Shown here one piece after another: positions 7,145 through 14,848 of a DNA stretch of 27,722 nucleotides. The stretch comes from Methanobacteriota archaeon. GTDB taxonomy: Archaea > Halobacteriota > Methanosarcinia > Methanosarcinales > Methanoperedenaceae. Position numbers and translations under genes: made by a program. The DNA is taken from contig JAHIFK010000229.1 of NCBI GenBank assembly GCA_018900975.1, positions 1 through 27,722 of the forward strand. Reading direction: 5' to 3'. The notes under the pieces are model-generated. The model was not told where the DNA came from and did not search any database. It saw only the letters and a list, made by a program, of their open reading frames with translations. How positions within the stretch are numbered: the first letter of the stretch is position 1; every line of letters starts with the position of its first letter.

Positions 7145-7228
7145 ATGGCTGTGCGTACGTAAGCCTCTGAGCCAAAGTGCGAAGCAGTATCCTCATCAAG
7201 GCGGCGCAAAAAATTTAGCAGTATAATA
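7145..7228. repeat. Composite repeat, copy C1 (block 2), inserted in HEPN gene
   Basis: The segment aligns with 4617-4682: AGCCAAAGTGCGAAG against AGCCGAAGTGCGAAG, then GGCGGCGCAAAAAATT against GCGGCGCAAAAAATT. This copy carries about 20 extra bases before the GGCGGCG part. It lies between the two HEPN halves. Confidence 0.65.
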
Positions 7229-7250
7229 TAAAAGCATTAGCCCTGATACG

Positions 7251-7496
7251 ATGGAATTATATGAACGTTCGTATGATCTGAGGATGCAGGCGAATTATGG
7301 GCGAAAAAGCAGGATAGTGGAATTGAACAAAGAGCGCGTTGGGGAAATGATTCGTAAAGTTGAAAGACTGATCGCGGACATTGAAAAAGAATTAAAAAAT
7401 CTGGAGTTATCTAAGTTTTTCGCAAAACATAGCAGCAGTGCCCGCGTGCCTCAGCCGCCAGCCCGCCCCAACGATCCGTCACAAGGACGGGCATGA
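7251..7496 (+). pseudogene. HEPN domain protein, C-terminal fragment
   Basis: The ORF gives 81 residues from the ATG at 7251, but the same frame is open and HEPN-like from about 7233 (SISPDTMELYERSYDLRMQA). The pattern YDLRxQAxYG followed by helices with ELNKERVGEMIRKVERLIADI is the C-terminal part of HEPN proteins that partner MNT genes. From about residue 56 (7416) the frame runs into block 2 of the repeat (copy C2), giving an unnatural Pro/Ala/Arg-rich tail ending SQGRA. It may be expressed as a short peptide, but it lacks the HEPN N-terminal helices found at 6959-7129. Confidence 0.65.
7416..7465. repeat. Composite repeat, copy C2 (block 2 part)
   Basis: TTTTTCGCAAAA and the following GCAGTGCCCGCGTGCCTCAG align with 4602-4651 of copy A. 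It forms the 3-prime end of the HEPN C-terminal ORF. A perfect hairpin follows: CCGTC (7476-7480), loop ACAAG, GACGG (7486-7490). Confidence 0.55.
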
Positions 7497-7557
7497 AAAT
7501 TCCTGCCAAAGTATTTATGTTTTAAAATCATTTATATGATATAGAAATAATCAGGAA

Positions 7558-9714
7558 ATGAATGGTATGGGTGGAATCAATCCTAGCGAAATCTACAATG
7601 AACTTCTAAAAATAAGAGAAGAGATTAAAGATATTAAATTGCGAGTTCATTCCATTGAGGGTAGATTAGATAAATATTCAGAATTTGAGGAAACACAGGT
7701 AGAACCCGCAGTTGGAACAATTATTATAAAACCTGAAAAACAAGAGGAAGAATATCTTGAAGATGAGCAAGAGCTGGAATTAGAAAAGGAAAAAGAACCC
7801 GTGTTTGAAGCTGAGAAAGGACCACTTTTTCCAGGGAAAAAAATTGGTTTTGAAGAGAACATCGGTAAAAAATGGTTCAGCCGCATCGGGATAATCTCGA
7901 TCTTCATCGGAATGGTCTTATTGATAAAATATCTTTATGACCGGAATCTTATGAGCCCTGTAGAAAAAATTATTTTCGGTATTATTGTAGGGCTCGTTAT
8001 GCTGATAGCAGGAGGATTCCTCAATAATAAAAAATATGAGAACAAATATGAATACCTCTCAAGAACTCTCACAGGCGGAGGGTTTGCCGTATTATACCTG
8101 ATCATATACACTGCCTATAACCCGTATAGACTGATATCAGCAGAAATTGACATGATATTGCTTGCTTTGATCATTGTTTTTGCGGTATTTCTCTCATTGA
8201 GATACAGCTCAAGGGTCATAGCATCAGAAGCATTCTTTTTGGGTTACATCATTCCATTCCTTAGCAACATAAATGAATACTCCCTTGTTTATGCCACGGT
8301 ACTCACCATTGGACTTGTGATCATAGTCCAGCGAAAAGGATGGATAAATATGGCAATTGGTGGATTGATAGCTGTTTATGTCACCCATATTTCATGGCTT
8401 TTGGGTCACAACCTCGCAGGAGATCTCTTAATAAATGCTTTGTTTTTATCAGCCTATTTCATAATATTTACGACCCTGGCATACACCATCCGGAAACCAT
8501 CAGATGAGGCACCTTCGCTGGAAAACTTCCAATCCGTTCTATTCAAGATACCCGAATCTTATCATGGTATTTTGATAGCAGCTCTCAATGCCATATTTTT
8601 TTATGGATTATTTTATTTGGTTATTAATACGAATTATAAGATATACGCCGGTCTTTTCACGATAATGGTGGCAGTTGTTTATCTTGCCTTAGCCTATGCT
8701 GCTTTGAATAAGAATGCAAAAGAGCTGTTCGCTATTTATCTGACATTGTGTACGACGTTCATTACTATAGCAATAGCAGTGCAATTCAACGATCAAATGA
8801 TTACCTTTGCATGGGCTATAGAAGGATTTGTTCTGCTAATGATGGGGTTCCGATATAATGCACCCGGGCTCAGGTTTTTCGCCAAGGTCGTTGGAATAAT
8901 AGTTCTTGTCAAGACCATATTTTGGGATACAGGATTAGAGGCATTTGATATTGATAATATCTTGAAAAGTACGAGGTTTTTCGCATTCATGATATCAATA
9001 ATAACCTTTTATGCCAGTTCTTCAATGTATTTTAAACACAAGAACAAAACAGGATCTGAAAGCAAAACCTGGGAGTATTACTTTATCGGCGGGGTACTTC
9101 TCACTACATTGATACTTTCACTCGAATTAAGCGGGGGATGGATCACTATTGCCTGGGCTTTAGAGGGTTTCATCCTGTTGCTGATAGGTTTCCGTTACAA
9201 TGAACGCATAAGGGTATTAGCCAACATCGTTGGGATATTAACCATTCTCAAGATCCTCTTTATGGATACTGTATTACTAGGATTTTATATAGATGATCTC
9301 TTCAAAAGTATGAGGTTTTTTGTGTTCCTGATAACAATGACAACCTTTTACGCCAGTTCCATTTTGTACTTAAAAAACAATGATACACCAGACCATGAAC
9401 GTAAATTTTGGAAATATTACCTTATCGGCGGGGTGCTTCTCACTTCATTGTTGCTCATGCTTGAGTTAGAAGGTGGCTTGATCTCTGCAGCATGGGCTAT
9501 AGAGGCAATAGCTATATTGGTAGCCGGATTCCGATATGAATTAAGCTTTGTAAGAAAAATAGGAATAGGATTGTTGTTATTGACCATCATTAAGGTTTTT
9601 ATTTTAGATCTGGCGGGACTGAAAACAATATATCGTATATTGTCTTTCCTTATGCTGGGAGCGATACTCATGGGTGCATCCTTTTTATATAGTAAATATA
9701 AAGATAAGCTATAG
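7558..9714 (+). CDS. DUF2339 multi-pass membrane protein
   Basis: The 718-residue protein starts with a short coiled coil (about 8-42) and an acidic linker rich in Glu (about 60-95). It then has GKKWFSRIGIISIFIGMVLLIKYLYD (about 102-128), the hallmark entry into the DUF2339 membrane domain, and 15 or more hydrophobic helices. The family is widespread and its function is unknown. The C-terminal third is a tandem repeat of about 113 residues: the AWAxE(G/A) motif recurs at Trp419, Trp533 and Trp646, with GFRYN, a KSxRFFxF helix, TFYASS and a YYxIGGVLLT segment in each full unit. The start at 7558 lies in a weak context (TCAGGAA before ATG). It stands alone as a transcription unit. Confidence 0.85.
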   Translation: MNGMGGINPSEIYNELLKIREEIKDIKLRVHSIEGRLDKYSEFEETQVEPAVGTIIIKPEKQEEEYLEDEQELELEKEKEPVFEAEKGPLFPGKKIGFEENIGKKWFSRIGIISIFIGMVLLIKYLYDRNLMSPVEKIIFGIIVGLVMLIAGGFLNNKKYENKYEYLSRTLTGGGFAVLYLIIYTAYNPYRLISAEIDMILLALIIVFAVFLSLRYSSRVIASEAFFLGYIIPFLSNINEYSLVYATVLTIGLVIIVQRKGWINMAIGGLIAVYVTHISWLLGHNLAGDLLINALFLSAYFIIFTTLAYTIRKPSDEAPSLENFQSVLFKIPESYHGILIAALNAIFFYGLFYLVINTNYKIYAGLFTIMVAVVYLALAYAALNKNAKELFAIYLTLCTTFITIAIAVQFNDQMITFAWAIEGFVLLMMGFRYNAPGLRFFAKVVGIIVLVKTIFWDTGLEAFDIDNILKSTRFFAFMISIITFYASSSMYFKHKNKTGSESKTWEYYFIGGVLLTTLILSLELSGGWITIAWALEGFILLLIGFRYNERIRVLANIVGILTILKILFMDTVLLGFYIDDLFKSMRFFVFLITMTTFYASSILYLKNNDTPDHERKFWKYYLIGGVLLTSLLLMLELEGGLISAAWAIEAIAILVAGFRYELSFVRKIGIGLLLLTIIKVFILDLAGLKTIYRILSFLMLGAILMGASFLYSKYKDKL

Positions 9715-9750
9715 GAAGAAACATGGGCATGGGGTTGACTCATGATTAAT

Positions 9751-9860
9751 CGCTGGCAGCCGGTGTTTGCCGGAGAAAGAGATAAAATATAATAAATCCG
9801 CTTTTCCCTGAAAACAGTAACTCATTTAAACACACGCAAAACGATATTAAACCATGAAAA
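9751..9860. repeat. Degraded copy D of repeat plus TTCCCT promoter region
   Basis: CCGGTGTTTGCCGG near 9761-9774 matches CCGGTATTTGCCGG in copy B. Downstream, 9804-9845 aligns with 6009-6048 (TTCCCTGAAAA, then CATTTAAA, then GCAAAACGAT), followed by an ATG at 9854 that aligns with the start of the nucleotidyltransferase gene. The reading frame after 9854 is short. The 9715-9888 gap is therefore a decayed duplicate of the 5885-6060 region. Confidence 0.55.
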
Positions 9861-9906
9861 GATATATCATGTTTAAAAATATATTGAAATGTCAGGTGAT
9901 CGATCA

Positions 9907-10191
9907 ATGGAGCAGGAGCTGACCCGAATAGGTGTTTCTTTACCAGAGAATTTGCTTGAAAAATTCGATGAAATAATCACAAAAAGAGGCTACTCATCCC
10001 GTTCTGAAGGGATAAGGGATGCGATACGCAACTATATCCGCTACTATGCATGGATGAGCGAGGTGGAAGGGGATCGGGCAGGGACGATATCTATGGTGTA
10101 TGACCATAGCCAGAGAGGTCTTGTGAACTCGCTGCTTGATATTGAACATGAGTTCTCATCGATAATCCGTTCGTCTCTCCAGAGAAGATAA
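9907..10191 (+). CDS. nikR: NikR-like RHH regulator, C-terminally truncated
   Basis: NikR is a nickel-responsive repressor with an N-terminal ribbon-helix-helix domain and a C-terminal ACT-like metal domain. The start at ATG 9907 is chosen because GGTGAT at 9895-9900 is a good ribosome site and MEQELTRIGVSLPENLLEKFD matches family N-termini. A start at 9889 would add six residues. RGYSSRSEGIRDAIRNYI (helix pair) and ISMVYDHSQRGL (with one His ligand) are intact. After HEFSSIIRSSLQ the frame ends RR-stop, where a full protein continues with the HxHxxxxxC nickel site. The last 20 family residues are found out of frame at 10191-10253. Dimeric DNA binding may persist, but nickel control is probably lost. 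Confidence 0.75.
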   Translation: MEQELTRIGVSLPENLLEKFDEIITKRGYSSRSEGIRDAIRNYIRYYAWMSEVEGDRAGTISMVYDHSQRGLVNSLLDIEHEFSSIIRSSLQRR

Positions 10192-10253
10192 TGACTTTAA
10201 GGGGAGTAAAACACGTTAAACTCACGACCGTTATCCCTGGAGAAGAAATATAA
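10191..10253 (+). pseudogene. Out-of-frame remnant of NikR C-terminus
   Basis: In another frame, 10191-10253 reads MTLRGVKHVKLTTVIPGEEI and stop, which is the normal final segment of an archaeal NikR. Joined to the upstream ORF, about 30-35 residues, including the square-planar nickel ligands, are absent and the frame is shifted. The remnant ends 2 nt before the convergent uppS stop codon. Confidence 0.7.
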
Positions 10254-10255
10254 CT

Positions 10256-11200
10256 TCACCATTTTATCATATTGTATATTATCGGGTTGCGGTATGCAAG
10301 TTCATGGATCATTTTCACGATCTCTTTTTTAGGGACATTGATGGATCTCTGTGAGATCCTGTAAACATCCTCTACTTCGACCTTTCCGTAATAACTCAGC
10401 AATTTCACTATCCTCATTACGGTATTTTTCTGCCTCTCATGTTCGCGCGTCTGGTAAGTGCGAATCGCCCGCATCAGGTCAATTCTTCTAAACTCAGGCC
10501 AGAAAGGCGCGCAGAAGTAAGCCGCGCATTCATTCCCGTTCGCCTGCCAGGGAAGGAAATTGGATATCCGCTCATCGCCGCCTGTCCTGATGATCAGATC
10601 GACGCTGGGGACTGAACCAGTTGACGGATACATGTTCTTTGAGAAAGTATCTTCAGTTATATCCTTAATAGAAATCTCCCCATTTTTGATCTTTCGAGCC
10701 ATGGCGCGCGTCGCGTCCACAAGCTCCTGTCGACCTCCATAAGCAAGCGCTACGTTAAGATACACACCATCGTAATTTTTTGTGATATCCTGGGCATGTC
10801 TTGCCGAGGATTGCAGTGCGGGAGGTAGAATATCTATGTTTCCTATTACCCGTACTCTCATCCTGCGCCTGTGGGTGCGCTCGTCGCTGCATATTTTATC
10901 GAACTTGATGCCTATCAGGTCAAAAATCGAATTTTTCTCCCCATCATCCCTGTCGAAGTTCTCTGTTGAAAACGCATACACAGTAAGCTGTTTTATTCCC
11001 AGGTCAAAGCTCCAGTCAAGCACTTTTTCCGTAGAATCCGCACCTTTTAGATGACCGTAATACTGTGAAAGACCATGTTTTATTGCAAACCGCCTGTTGC
11101 CGTCCATTATTATTGCAACATGCGATGGGATAGGCTTACCTCTTATCTCGCTGGCAAGCAATTCCTCATATCCACCATATAAGATCCGTTTTAAATTCAA
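10256..11200 (-). CDS. uppS: Cis-prenyltransferase (polyprenyl diphosphate synthase)
   Basis: The enzyme condenses isopentenyl diphosphate onto an allylic primer to make the long polyprenol carrier used in archaeal glycan and S-layer glycosylation. Key motifs are HVAIIMDGNRRFA with catalytic Asp33, GHLKGAD (49-55), TVYAFSTENF (73-82), LNVALAYGGRQEL (148-160) and RTGGDERISNFLPWQ (205-219), then PFWPEFR (232-238). The conserved core ends near residue 255. The remaining 55 or so residues form a helical C-terminal extension with a wHTH-like look (VEVEDVYRISQR, KKEIVKMIHELAYRN) that bacterial enzymes lack. It is 41 nt downstream of the Hel308 gene on the same strand and may be co-transcribed. Confidence 0.93.
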   Translation of the reverse strand: MNLKRILYGGYEELLASEIRGKPIPSHVAIIMDGNRRFAIKHGLSQYYGHLKGADSTEKVLDWSFDLGIKQLTVYAFSTENFDRDDGEKNSIFDLIGIKFDKICSDERTHRRRMRVRVIGNIDILPPALQSSARHAQDITKNYDGVYLNVALAYGGRQELVDATRAMARKIKNGEISIKDITEDTFSKNMYPSTGSVPSVDLIIRTGGDERISNFLPWQANGNECAAYFCAPFWPEFRRIDLMRAIRTYQTREHERQKNTVMRIVKLLSYYGKVEVEDVYRISQRSINVPKKEIVKMIHELAYRNPIIYNMIKW

Positions 11201-11241
11201 TATATCACTGACCCTATTTATTACTAAACATGTATTAAAGT

Positions 11242-13539
11242 TTACCTGAAATCTCCAAGCTGGCGCTGTTCTTCTTTCTGAGCTTTTTCCATATTTTCTT
11301 TCTGTTCAAGGGGTCTGCCTATCTGCCTTAAGACTTTTATTGCGGTCTTTGACCCGATTATGCGTGAAATCGCATTCTGGTCAGCGGTCATGAGCGCTTC
11401 CAGGCCCCTTATTCCTGCGGTGTAAAGCTTGCGCGCCCTGACTCGCCCGATGCCCCGTATCTGGATAAGCTCAAGAAGCTCGGGGCTAGCCCCATATTCC
11501 ACGCGCTGGGCAAGTTCCCGCGCAAAACCAGCACATGAGCGTTTCTGGTCTTTTCCGAGTTCTGCCATGGAATGAACAAGCCACAGCGCAGTTTCTGAAA
11601 GAGACCGGATATCCCCCTCACCTATGCCGAATTTCTTTACGATATCCTCTTCTTTTATTTCGTTAATCCAGTCAAGCATCACGCATGCGGTCTTGACCTC
11701 GGACAGGAACCATTCGTAATCCTTACTGAACTGCGGCGGTATCTGCACGAACTCAGTGCTGTGTTCCATCACGAAATCACTTAACCATTCATAATCGTTC
11801 GAACGCAAGTACAGGGGTCGCATATCAGTCGTCCTGCATGCAAGATGGAGAAGGGTAAGCTCGTTATACCGCATGTCTTTTTCTTCGATCTTTTCCATTC
11901 CATCAAGGATCAATGAAGCAGACAGCGGATCGATGTATAACCTGGATACAAGTTCCCCGAGCCTGGTAGCGAAAAGACCGTTCGTTTCTATGACGAACTT
12001 TTTTTCGACAAGGAACGCGATAACTTTTTCAATAACCGCCTTCAGGTTCCAGGGCTCCTGCTGCGTTGCGTAGAAAGTCCCGCCCATGAAAGCAAGTAGT
12101 TCATCCATACTCTGGGCAAAACCAGTAGCTATCGTTGACAGTATATGCGTTCGAAGGGCATTCTCACTTCCAAGCTTTGACCAGATCTTTTCAACATTTG
12201 CATGCACATACTGCTGCATCAGCTCTTCCAGTTCATCGTAGTTCTTTGCGATAAGGACTGACTCCCCGTAAGGGTCAAGGCGCGGTCGTCCTGCTCTTCC
12301 TGCCATCTGCTTGTACTCAAGCACTGGTATGGGTGTAAGACCAAAGTTGGCATCGTACCTGCGGTAGCCTTTTATTATGACCCTGCGGGCAGGGAGGTTA
12401 AGCCCTGCAGCCAGGGTAGGTGTCGCAGAGATTATTTTTATATTCCCGTCACGGAAACCGGCCTCAATGAGCTTTCGCTGCTCAGATATAAGCCCTGCAT
12501 GATGGAAAGCGCTCCCGTTCTCGATGCACAGGGCAAGTTTAAGTGCAGTATCCACCTCGCTTGTTTCCCGCACTTCATCTGCGATGACTTTTAATTTTTC
12601 CTTTATATCCCCGGATATAAGAGATGATATCGCAGTTCCCGCCCTTTGCGCCATTCCTTCAGTGTTCTTGCGACTGCTCTCAAAGATCAGGCACTGCCCG
12701 CCTTCTGCCAGTGTATCGGCAACCAGGGAAATGGCAGCGTCCCTGGATCTTTCTTTGATTTCCCTCTGGCTTCGATCGCCAAAATTTATTGCCCTCCCGA
12801 AAAAAACTCCTTCTTTTAGTATAATAGGGCGCCACTCGCTTACTACAAGCGAAGCATTCAGCCATTTAGCTATCTCATCCGCATTGCCTATTGTGGCTGA
12901 AAGCGATATAACCTGCATATCAGGATTTATCTGCCTTAATTTAGCAAGGACTATCTCAAGTGTAGGCCCCCTGCCGGGTGAGTCAATAAGATGTACCTCA
13001 TCAGCGACCACAACTGTTATTTCCTCAAGCCACCGGGTTTTGTTCCGCAGGAGCGAATCCACTTTTTCTGATGTGGCAACTATGATGTCAAAATTCCCCA
13101 GCCAGTCCCCGCGGGCATCGAAATCGCCTGTCGCGATACCTGTGGACACGCCTCTTCTGCGGCTATTTTTGATGCATTCGAAACTGCGGAAACGGTCGTG
13201 TTTTTCCGAGGCAAGGGCGCGAAGGGGGACGATGTAAAGGGCTTTTCCTCTATTTCCTTCGTCAAGTATCGATCTTAACATGGCGAATTCGGCAAGAAGC
13301 GTCTTTCCTGAGGCAGTGGGTATCGCAGCCAGGATGTTCTTACCTGAAAGCAGCCCGGCTTCTATGGCAGAGGTTTGCGGAGGATAGAGTTCTATTATAC
13401 CTGAATTGATGTAAAAGTCTTTTACAGCCTGAGGGAGATTCAAATCTTTAATTTTTAGAGTATTATCGTTATCCTGCGCTTTGCTAAGCCTGTCAGCCGA
13501 TATAAATCCTCCCTTCTTAACAGCTTTAAAATCCTTCAT
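11242..13539 (-). CDS. hel308: ATP-dependent DNA helicase Hel308 (Hjm)
   Basis: This superfamily 2 helicase unwinds lagging strands at stalled forks with 3-prime to 5-prime polarity. In order it has a Q-motif-like ELYPPQTSAIEAGL (50-63), Walker A IPTASGKT (73-80), DEVH (180-183), SLSAT (212-216), FHHAGL (345-350), ATPTLAAGLNLPA (372-384), QMAGRAGRPR motif VI (411-420), a winged-helix and ratchet region, and a helix-hairpin-helix IQIRGIGRVRARKLY (692-706). The 765 residues are a little longer than usual because of 30 N-terminal residues before KIKDLNLPQ. The C-terminus QRQLGDF (758-764) fits a PCNA-binding motif. It probably forms an operon with uppS. Confidence 0.95.
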   Translation of the reverse strand: MKDFKAVKKGGFISADRLSKAQDNDNTLKIKDLNLPQAVKDFYINSGIIELYPPQTSAIEAGLLSGKNILAAIPTASGKTLLAEFAMLRSILDEGNRGKALYIVPLRALASEKHDRFRSFECIKNSRRRGVSTGIATGDFDARGDWLGNFDIIVATSEKVDSLLRNKTRWLEEITVVVADEVHLIDSPGRGPTLEIVLAKLRQINPDMQVISLSATIGNADEIAKWLNASLVVSEWRPIILKEGVFFGRAINFGDRSQREIKERSRDAAISLVADTLAEGGQCLIFESSRKNTEGMAQRAGTAISSLISGDIKEKLKVIADEVRETSEVDTALKLALCIENGSAFHHAGLISEQRKLIEAGFRDGNIKIISATPTLAAGLNLPARRVIIKGYRRYDANFGLTPIPVLEYKQMAGRAGRPRLDPYGESVLIAKNYDELEELMQQYVHANVEKIWSKLGSENALRTHILSTIATGFAQSMDELLAFMGGTFYATQQEPWNLKAVIEKVIAFLVEKKFVIETNGLFATRLGELVSRLYIDPLSASLILDGMEKIEEKDMRYNELTLLHLACRTTDMRPLYLRSNDYEWLSDFVMEHSTEFVQIPPQFSKDYEWFLSEVKTACVMLDWINEIKEEDIVKKFGIGEGDIRSLSETALWLVHSMAELGKDQKRSCAGFARELAQRVEYGASPELLELIQIRGIGRVRARKLYTAGIRGLEALMTADQNAISRIIGSKTAIKVLRQIGRPLEQKENMEKAQKEEQRQLGDFR

Positions 13540-13652
13540 TTCCTGACTCTATGACCCTGGAGCAAAAATAGCTTTTTATCCAAACCGCAGGCAGCACTGC
13601 TCGAAGGAAAGCATTATAAATGATGGGATATAATTGTCTGAAGAAGGCAGGT

Positions 13653-13821
13653 ATGACATCAAGTAATAACGATAACAAAATTTGCCAGAGTTGCGGCAAA
13701 CCCATTAAATAAACCCGAGGAATACGGGAAAAACGCTGATGGAAGTCATAATAACGACTACTGCGGTTATTGCTTTAAAGGTGGGAATTTTACCAACCCC
13801 AATATATCCATGGAAAAGTAA
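13653..13821 (+). pseudogene. Zinc-ribbon (Zn_ribbon_2-type) small protein, frameshifted
   Basis: ATG at 13653 reads MTSSNNDNKICQSCGKPIK and stops. One base later in frame the family sequence resumes: NKPEEYGKNADGSHNNDYC, then GYCFKGGNFTNPNISMEK and stop at 13819-13821. CQSCGxP, YGxNADGS, YCxYCFKxGxF are the signature of the putative zinc-ribbon family PF12674, with all four Cys ligands present across the two frames. A single extra A in the AAATAAA stretch explains the break. The family C-terminal helix is also missing. A TATA-like CATTATAAATG lies near 13612. Confidence 0.65.
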
Positions 13822-13829
13822 GTGAAAAA

Positions 13830-14321
13830 TCACATCACTTTAACGCCGTGAAATGCGGTTATTATAGTCATTGTCCCCTTCTCTATATCGAATTCCACTG
13901 TTCTCCCATAGTCCCCTCCAAGATCGCTTGCCAGGATTGGAATGCGCATTTCCCCAAGTTTTTTCGTGACTGCTAATGCGTTGTTTTCTCCGATATTGAT
14001 AGTCATGTTATCAAAGTGGAACATACTGGACCCGCCTGCTATTTTTGCTACAAGCCTGTTTTTTTTGCAGCCTTTCTCTAACAGCCTGTTAACTGCAATT
14101 TCAATCGCAGAATCCGCAAATTTCAAAGGATTATCTTTATTATTAGATCTTTCTATGCTCGGGAGGATTATATGGGCAAGAGCCCCGAATCTTTCCACCG
14201 GATCGCGAAGTGAAATCGCAATGCAAGATCCAAGACCTTTGGTGATCAACACCGCCGGGTTGTGGACAACCACAAGCTCTGCAATTCCTATATATATTTG
14301 TTCTTTAATTACATTTTCCAT
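13830..14321 (-). CDS. cheD: Chemoreceptor glutamine deamidase CheD
   Basis: CheD deamidates specific glutamines in chemoreceptors and interacts with CheC in adaptation. The 163-residue protein has the catalytic Cys33 in KGLGSCIAI and His50 in GALAHIILP. It also has KIAGGSSMF (about 93-101), GENNA (about 111-115) and DLGGDYGRTVEFD near the end. The family length is usual. It is read toward the left after a 527-nt gap from cheC, so it probably has its own promoter. AAGGA lies 9 nt before the ATG. A second copy of that ribosome-site segment, stronger (GGAGGATAGTTCATT), lies 59 nt further upstream without a start codon. Confidence 0.93.
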   Translation of the reverse strand: MENVIKEQIYIGIAELVVVHNPAVLITKGLGSCIAISLRDPVERFGALAHIILPSIERSNNKDNPLKFADSAIEIAVNRLLEKGCKKNRLVAKIAGGSSMFHFDNMTINIGENNALAVTKKLGEMRIPILASDLGGDYGRTVEFDIEKGTMTIITAFHGVKVM

Positions 14322-14848
14322 AATGAACTATCCTTAGAGCGATCGATAAGGGTGATTACCCGGTCCAACAGGTATCAATTAATGAACTATCCTCCTGAGC
14401 ATTAATAAAGATATGCATCATCGTAATTATTATTACAATGTTAATTACAATGTTAATTACAATGTTAATTACAATGTCAATCATTAATGATTTCACGTCA
14501 AAATTTAGGCGTAAACGATATTGATTTTTATCGTGAAATTAATTAAAAAAATCAGGGGCATTTTTTGGGTATTTTTACATTGTAGGTGTTAAAAGTATGC
14601 AAATAACGATAAGTATGAGATTTGCAAAAGATGGGGGCGAGGTGGGACATCTGAGGGGATACTTATGTAAGATAATACATGTATATATGTGTAAGACGAG
14701 GGGGACATCGTTGACGATTGTACATATATTGGTGTGTTTATATAGGTCTATATATATTACATACTATTAATATTCGGCAATTTTGGCTTGCTGCGCTCAA
14801 TGTAATAAAATATTCCTTGAAAGCTCAAAATACGATAAATATTCCGGC
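14322..14848. other. 527-nt gene-less gap between cheC and cheD
   Basis: No convincing ORF is seen. The gap holds a duplicated ribosome-site segment (TAATGAACTATCCT at 14321-14334 and 14380-14393), a four-unit 12-bp tandem repeat (14429-14476), an inverted repeat ATTTCACG (14490-14497) with CGTGAAAT (14532-14539) enclosing a second one ACGATA/TATCGT, and AT-rich TATA-like stretches at 14670-14770. It looks like a large regulatory region for cheD. Confidence 0.5.
14429..14476. repeat. Four-unit 12-bp tandem repeat
   Basis: Units TTAATTACAATG run at 14441-14452, 14453-14464 and 14465-14476, preceded by a variant unit ATTATTACAATG at 14429-14440. There are no spacers, so it is not a CRISPR array. 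Its position 108-155 nt before the cheD start suggests an array of protein-binding sites, or simple slippage. Confidence 0.75.

Noticed and set aside
12524..13237. Plus-strand 237-codon ORF
   Set aside because: It lies wholly inside hel308 on the opposite strand, is Ser-rich with antisense-like composition, and hel308 is certain.
14429..14476. CRISPR array
   Set aside because: The 12-bp units are directly adjacent without spacers and no cas genes are near.
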